The notes below the pieces were generated by a model. That model saw only the letters and a program-made list of their open reading frames with translations. It was not told the DNA's origin and did not search any database. A stretch of 64,000 bases of DNA from Leptodactylus fallax (Eukaryota > Chordata > Amphibia > Anura > Leptodactylidae): contig CAMRHE010000169.1 in assembly GCA_947044405.1 (NCBI GenBank), positions 434,001 to 498,000 on the forward strand, in the 5' to 3' direction. Within the stretch, counting starts at the first letter, position 1. Every line of letters begins with the position of its first letter. Positions 58,161 to 64,000 of the stretch are shown here, piece after piece. The position numbers and the translations under genes were made by a program.

Positions 58161-58639
58161 ATAAATCTGTCATCCTCTGAGAAGTTCTTCTAAAAATATT
58201 GACAACCCCTTGAACTGTCATGAAAGAAACTCACTGGTACCATGAAGAATATGATTTGTGACTCGGATCCAGCAGAGTATAGAGCATACACTCAATAGTA
58301 TAATGTCAAGTAATTTGTCTAAAAATAAATTAAAATGTTTTTCCTGGCTAATTATTCATGAAAGGTGGCTATCAACATGACATTGACAAGATGAGGTTGT
58401 GGGTCAAACCTCATATCACATAAAAGTTTCCAATCACTCATGATACTGATTTAGTTTACAGGTTCACTCACCTTTATTATAATTCTGTCTCTTTTACAAT
58501 AGACATCGACCAAGGAGATCAGTGTCACATACTTTACTATATGACTTTATAGTGCACACTCATGGCAGTAATGAGTTTATCTTGGTTGCCCTACTTTACA
58601 CTCTCACCAAAGAGAAGAACAAGATAATTAGGGGAATGG
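58161..58639. other. Unassigned sequence
   Basis: About 0.5 kb of ordinary AT-rich sequence. Nothing recognised. Confidence 0.3.
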
Positions 58640-59185
58640 GTGGATTGGAGTACAGAGACAGACTAAAAAACTTGAGGTTATTTAGTTTAGAGAAGAAAAA
58701 CAGCCTCCTGGAGATCTAATCACAATGTACAAATACACGAAGGGACAGCACAAAGACCTTTCTAATAATCTTTTACACCTAGGCCTGTGAGACTGACAAG
58801 GGGCATCCTCTATGCCTAGAGGGAAGAACATTTCTCCAGCATTATAGATGGGACTCTTTACTGTAAGGGCAGTGAGGCAATGGAACCCATCGCCACAGGA
58901 TGTTGTAATGGTAGATTGATTGTGCAAATTCAAGAAGGGCCTGGATGCCTTTATTGAAAGGAAAAATATTACAGGTGACAGGGTTTAGACTTTTGGTGAT
59001 GACAAGTTGATCCAGGTTTTACACTGTTTGCCGGATTTGGAGATGGGAAGGAACTTTTTCCCCTTACATGGGGCAATTGGCATAAGCCTCACTGGGTTTT
59101 TTTGCCTTCCTCTGAATGAACACTGTAGGGTTATAGGTTGTACTTGATGGACCATGCAACTTCATCTACTATGATAGTATATCTG
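58640..59185 (+). pseudogene. CR1-like LINE C-terminal relic and 3' UTR
   Basis: Translation gives YRDRLKNLRLFSLEKKN, MYKYTKGQHKDLSNN (frame change), then FTVRAVRQWNPSPQDVV and a FKKGLDAF-like end. This matches the conserved C-terminal tail of CR1/RTE-type LINE polyproteins (SLEKRR...DLI, FTVRVVRHWNRLP). The gene body is missing. Downstream sequence with GGTTGTACTTGATGGACC looks like the element's 3' end. Multiple stops. Confidence 0.68.
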
Positions 59186-59662
59186 GAAGCTGGAACTATA
59201 AAGAGGACAAGTCTTAATACAAATCGAAGAAGTAGCAGGAGTCACCAAGATCTGCAAATGATCACATTTTCAAGTACCTAGTTCCAATCTGTGGCACATG
59301 GAAGGGACATAAAAGCCAGATTGAAAGCAAAGTTTTTTATCCACATGACACCTCAAAAACCAAATCAAGTGGTATGGGATGAATGTGGGATGCCTCCTGT
59401 TCATTGACATGCCATTTATCGTCACATGTTGCAAACTGAGAGGGACAGAAATCAGCACTGTTCAACTTTGCATGTCCTGGTGGTTGGGAGGACAATGGTG
59501 AAATGGAATGACAGCAATCGGTGAATGGAGGCAAACCTCTGCATGGACAGAGTGGAAGAATGGTGCGTAGTAATCCATTCTGTACTGCAAGTGAAATTAG
59601 ACGTTACATTCCAAGCCAAGGGTGGCAGACAGTGTTTACAAAACCATCAAAAGGTATTGCAT
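59186..59662. other. Unassigned stretch with a weak transposon-like peptide
   Basis: Includes a plus-strand frame with ARG-rich RMVRSNPFCTASEIRRYI (about 59555), faintly like a transposase DNA-binding region, but too short to assign. A 65-codon minus frame overlaps. Confidence 0.3.
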
Positions 59663-60671
59663 GTGTAGCCCTATTTGGGGGGGGGGGGTATGAGTATTAT
59701 CCCTCCCGCAACAGACTCTGGCGCTGACCTGTGTGTATAATGGGACCTGAAGCCTTCGCTGAAGGGAAGAGTGGGAACATATATGAAATATATCAGTGCC
59801 TCCACCCAGGATAGAGCCTCTGTATTACAGGGAGGATCTCTTCCTGGGACTTACCCATGAAATACAGTTAGTAGCCTTAACAAGGATCACTGTACTAATC
59901 TCACAGTCTGAAGAATACATACAGATACCACATAAGGTTATAACAGTAGCTTTATAAGAATCAACAGGGTAATAATACATACATACAATATACTCAGAAC
60001 ACAGCAATACAACAACCAGCAAGTCCTCAACCGTCTTAGGTTATATACCCGGGTATATATATAGATATATAGCAAGAGTCCAGTGCACAATACCTCCAGG
60101 CAACAGAAGAGATGCAGGGGCCCCTGTGGATGACTGTGGATCCTCGGATTCTTCCAGGAGATGACAGACAGCCGATCAGGAGATGATGATGATGATGGTG
60201 AGATTCTTCACAGGCAGCAAACAGGGCGACGGTGACGGCAGTAGATGCAGGCCTGACTACCCTAACACTGAGTCCCTAACCTACCAGCTAAACTACTAGT
60301 GCCACCGGGCCTCTAACTAGCTAGTTGGCCTTCGGAAGCCTAACCTATCACTGCCCTGAACTATATATATATATGGATCCCTAACTACGGTTACTAGCTA
60401 GGTCCTGTGAGTATATAGGGGGTAACACATACCTAACTATATACTGTGAAGTAAAGAGGAACAAGTGGCTCTTAGACTCCCCCAGACATAACATGTCTGT
60501 CTCAGCAGCTCTGCTCACATCTCTCCCCCCAGCAGCTCTGCCTCACATGTGTCTGACTCACTGTATTTACAAAACAAAACTTGCACTGAATGCCTGGGGT
60601 CTCTGAAGCCAAACTGCAGGGGCAAAGAAGCCAGATACATTATATACTAGTAGAAATGGCAGTTCCCTACA
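59663..60671 (-). mobile_element. 3' LTR of a Ty3/gypsy element
   Basis: Located directly downstream of the minus-strand pol gene. The segment starts TGTAG and ends CTACA on the plus strand, the short inverted repeat expected of an LTR; length 1009 bp. On the minus strand it begins TGTAGGGAACTGCC immediately after a purine-rich tract. The 5' LTR lies outside the window, so the two LTRs and the target duplication cannot be compared. Confidence 0.75.
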
Positions 60672-60690
60672 CTCTCCCTCTGGTGAAATC
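60672..60690 (-). promoter_or_regulatory. Polypurine tract (plus-strand primer site)
   Basis: Minus-strand ACCAGAGGGAGAG lies right before the LTR start TGTAGGG. This is the expected site for second-strand priming in LTR retroelements. Function inferred from position and composition. Confidence 0.65.
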
Positions 60691-60790
60691 TTTACGTCAC
60701 GTCAAAGACATACAAAGTCATAGTATACAGTCAACATTACCAATGACAATATCAATATGGTTGCTTTTGCATTTACAGAGTCACAACAGG

Positions 60791-63700
60791 TTAATAGGTA
60801 TACATGCCAGCAGGAGCGAAAATTGGTAACATATTTACTGTACCCACCCAAGCATGGTATAAATGAGGCTGAGTAGTAAATCTGGGGTCCCCCAAACTAT
60901 CATATGTCAGTATAGGTGGAGGGTGTCTAATTCTCTCTCCTCTCCGTACCTCTCTCTGAGGTAAACTAGCATGTCCAGGCCCTAAACTAGGGTTGTCTGC
61001 CATGGGAGGGGATGGTGCTGGTGGCGTAGGAGAGCTAGATCCCTGCTCATCTGTAGACACAGATCTAGGTACGAATTCTGGAGTTTGAGGGTTCATAGGT
61101 CTCCCTGAAGGAGAAGATACTGGTGATCTAGGAACTTCAGGAGCCACAGTCCAATCACTCTCAGGAGTTTCAGGAAGGTCAGGTGGAATATCGGCTAAGG
61201 ACTGTGGAGAATCGCAGGCCGAGCCATCATTGGAGATATCCATACCATCAATCTGAGGTACAGGCAACAAATGATTTCTATGCCAAGTCCTGATCCTCCC
61301 GTCCCGTCCTTTTATCTTGTAGACTGGTATTCCAGGCAACCGATCTACCACTGTAAAGAGTTCACTCCGCCATCGATCAGCCAGCTTATGTTTTGCAGAT
61401 GCTCCCAAATTCCGTAGCAGAACATGGTCCCCAGGGTTCAATTCTCGGTATCTTACTCGAAGATCAAATCTCCTTTTATTTCCTTCATTCACTTTGGCCG
61501 CATTTTCCTCAGCCAGCTGATAAGCACTCTTAAGCGTTTCTTTCAAACGTGCCACGTATCGGTAATGATCTCGATGACTGATACCATCGGTAGAGACTCC
61601 CAACAAGATGTCAATAGGTAGCCTAGGCTCTCTTCCAAACATCAGAAAGTATGGTGAATATCCTGTGCTCTCGTGCCTTGTACTATTATAGGCATGCACC
61701 ATAGCCTCCACTTTTCGACTCCAGGATCGCTTATCCTCAATTCGTAAGGTACCAAGCATATCAAGTAAAGTCCTGTTAAATCTTTCAGGAAGGGCATCTC
61801 CCTCTGGATGGTAAGGCGTCGTCCGACTTTTGCGGATGTTCAACAACTGAAGTAACTCTTTGATCAGGTTACTCTCAAAATCCCGGCCTTGATCAGAATG
61901 CAACCGGTGTGGTAAGCCATAATGGATAAAATACTTTTCCCAAAGCACTCTTGCAACAGTGACTGCTTTTTGATCCTTAGTCGGAAAGGCTTGAGCATAT
62001 CGTGTGAAGTGATCAGTCACCACCAATACATTTCCAAATCCTCTGGAGTCGTTGTCAATACAAAGGAAGTCTATGCAGACAAGATCCATGGGGCCCGAAC
62101 TCTTCAAGTGTCCCATGAAGGCCGCTCGAACCGGGACAGTCTTCCTCTGCAAACATCTGCGACAGCACCTACACAGACGAGTCACGGTATCTCTCATTTT
62201 GGGCCAGTAGAATCGGTCTTGTATTAGGCCATAAGTCTTCTCAGGTCCAAAATGACCATGATAATCATGCAGACTTCGGAAAATCATCTTCTGAAAGCAG
62301 CTTGGAATAACTAGTTGGCGCCTTCCAGGGTGATCATGATACAGCACCACACGATAAAGTAGGCCATTGTCTATTTCAAACTTCTCCCAATCTCGTAGAA
62401 GTTGACTGCATTCAGAGGGTAGGGATGTCTTTAACATTTCTCTGTCTTGAGAACTCACTGCTTGATAAAGAGGTCCAATTAAAGGATCAGTCTTTTGACT
62501 CCAGATCATTCGCTTTGAAGATATAGAACAACTCTCAAAGGATCCTAAAGCGGCAGGGTAGGCAAACATGTCTGGTACAGCTTCGTGACCTCCCCCAATA
62601 GAGTCAATAAGCCGAGTTTCAGAAAAGGCTACTCGGTCTTCAACTACAGCAGCCATGGCACACAAAGCTCCTACTCCAGGACTTGGCACTTCTTCCCATT
62701 CATCCACTACTTCCGGACTAGGTAATCCAGGCCGTCTTGATAGAGCATCTGCCCCAATGTTCTTAGGCCCCGATTTATACTTGAGTGTGAATTGGTAGTT
62801 GGATAAAGCTGCCAACCAGCGATGTCCTGTAGCATCGAGTTTAGCGGTTGACAAAACGTATGTCAGTGGATTGTTGTCTGTTCTTACTTCAAACGTGGCT
62901 CCGTATAAATAGTCATGTAATTTATTAACAATGGCCCACTTGAGCGCCAAAAACTCCAATTTATGTACTGGATAATTTTTCTCGCTGGGAGAAAGACTTC
63001 GACTTATGAAAGCTATGGGCCGTAACCCGGCCGGGTATTCTTGGTGCAGCACGCCACCTAATCCTTCAAAGGTGGCATCTACATGTAGCACATATGGCTT
63101 CTGTGCATCAGCATAAGCCAGAACGGGAGCTTCTGTCAATTTCTTCTTCAACAACTTAAATGCTTCTTCACAATCCGCAGTCCACCTATCGCCAAAAAGG
63201 CTTTTGGAAGACCCTTTCTTCTTTCCCGGATCTCCTGCATCACTCTTCAACAGGTCGAGGAGGGCTCGAGCAATTTTTGAATATCCTTCCACAAATCGTC
63301 GATAGAATCCACAAAACCCCAAGAAAGATTGCAACTCCGTAATATTTTGCGGTCGGGGCCAATTCACCACAGCTTCAATCTTACCAGGATCGGTAGCAAC
63401 TCCTTCAGCAGAAACAATATGACCTACATAAGTGACCGAAGATCTACAAAATTTGCATTTGTCAGCCGACAACTTCAGCCCCTCTTCTTTTAAGCGTTGG
63501 AGTACTCATGAGTCGTTCTTCATGTTCTTCCAGCGTCTTTCCAAACACAATAATGTCGTCAAGATATACAAGGCATTCCCGGGGCACTAAATCACCTAAC
63601 ACTCTTTCCATCAACCTTTGGAACGTTGCTGGCGCACCTTTTGTACCTTGCGGCATACGAGTGAACTGAAAGAAACCCAAGGGGCATATGAAGGCTGTCT

Positions 63701-64000
63701 TTTCCTGATCCTCAGGTGCCATTGGGACTTGATAGTATCCCGATCTTAGGTCCAGGACTGTGAACCAACAGTTTCCATTCAGAGCTTCCAGAGCTTCTTC
63801 AATTCTCGGCAGTGTATACTGATCAGGTAAGGTTCTCCGGTTCAGAGTTCTGTAATCCACACATAGGCGAATTGCTCCAGATTTTTTTCTTACCACCACA
63901 ATAGGTGAGGCATAGGGGCTCTTACTGTCCACAATGATCCCCTGACCTTTCATTTGCTGTAGAGTCTGTCTTAACTCATCAACATCCTTTGGAGCAACTC
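60791..64000 (-). pseudogene. pol: Ty3/gypsy pol (RT, RNase H, integrase), one frameshift, 5' part outside window
   Basis: Runs from the window end leftward. First frame (64000-63462): RT with SPYASPIVVVRKK, CVDYRTLN, FTVLDLRSGYYQV and the catalytic YLDDIIVFG. A frame change at about 63505, next to a stop-containing stretch, links to a second frame of 893 codons ending at 60791. In the second frame: RT thumb (FLGFCGFYRRFV), RNase H (HVDAT at 129-133, TDNNPL at 198-203), a zinc-binding H2C2 integrase domain (about 402-440), and a DD35E integrase core with D468, D527 and E563. A Pro/Ser-rich tail follows (about 740-860). Family role: cDNA synthesis and integration. Apart from the frameshift all visible catalytic residues are kept, indicating a fairly recent copy. 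Gag, protease and the 5' LTR lie beyond 64000. Confidence 0.92.

Noticed and set aside
59521..59727. Frame with SNPFCTASEIRRYI as a transposase DNA-binding domain
   Set aside because: Too short and isolated to assign; no catalytic region or inverted repeats nearby.

Overview
The window looks like intergenic nuclear DNA from a large, repeat-rich vertebrate genome, most likely an amphibian (frog). That assignment is inference. It rests on the mix of repeat types: Tc1/mariner transposons with transposase relics, L1-group, L2-group and Rex1-like LINEs, a Ty3/gypsy element, hAT-type elements with 8-bp target duplications, and many TTAA-flanked elements starting CCCCTT or AGAGGAC. I recognise no host protein-coding exon, tRNA gene or rRNA gene. 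Almost every long reading frame belongs to a mobile element or is chance translation of a repeat.

Layout. About 0.4-11.6 kb is a decayed sense-strand L1-group LINE. It was split by an antisense, near full-length L1 (1231-7691, 18-bp target duplication), which was itself hit inside its reverse-transcriptase region by a 978-bp solo-LTR-like element (3193-4170). A fold-back hAT-type element with five 48-bp repeats (9447-10133) sits in the older L1. 11.6-14.0 kb holds small non-autonomous repeats. 14.0-16.7 kb is a Tc1 copy split by a 5'-truncated L2-type LINE. 17.4-22.9 kb is a series of small repeats, several flanked by TTAA, one carrying a nested, deleted Tc1. 24.0-27.15 kb is two different Tc1 families lying two bases apart. 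29.7-30.6 kb is a Tc1 remnant. 31.3-34.15 kb is an old Tc1 with a younger Tc1 inside it; the younger copy has the only uninterrupted transposase frame here (329 codons).

34.3-36.5 kb holds TTAA repeats. 36.8-40.1 kb is an apparently full-length Rex1-like LINE whose long reading frame has one internal stop. 41.6-43.4 kb is an 1821-bp hAT-like element with a perfect 8-bp duplication and a minisatellite. 44-46 kb holds two small TTAA elements. 46.96-51.43 kb is a 4.47-kb TTAA element built of about 380-bp internal repeats. 52.5-58.0 kb is a very GC-rich, decayed L1-group LINE. 58.6-59.2 kb is a LINE C-terminal relic. From 59.66 kb to the window end is the 3' LTR and most of pol of a Ty3/gypsy element on the minus strand, with one frameshift in the part seen.

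How the parts relate. The window is best read as a stratigraphy of insertions, and nesting gives relative ages directly. Boundaries are firm where a target duplication is visible and approximate elsewhere. I found no convincing undescribed functional system. The most unusual structures are the fold-back hAT element with a 48-bp array, the Tc1 whose inverted repeat runs into its own transposase gene, the large TTAA element with repeats in both orientations, and tRNA-promoter-like boxes just upstream of an old Tc1 transposase.
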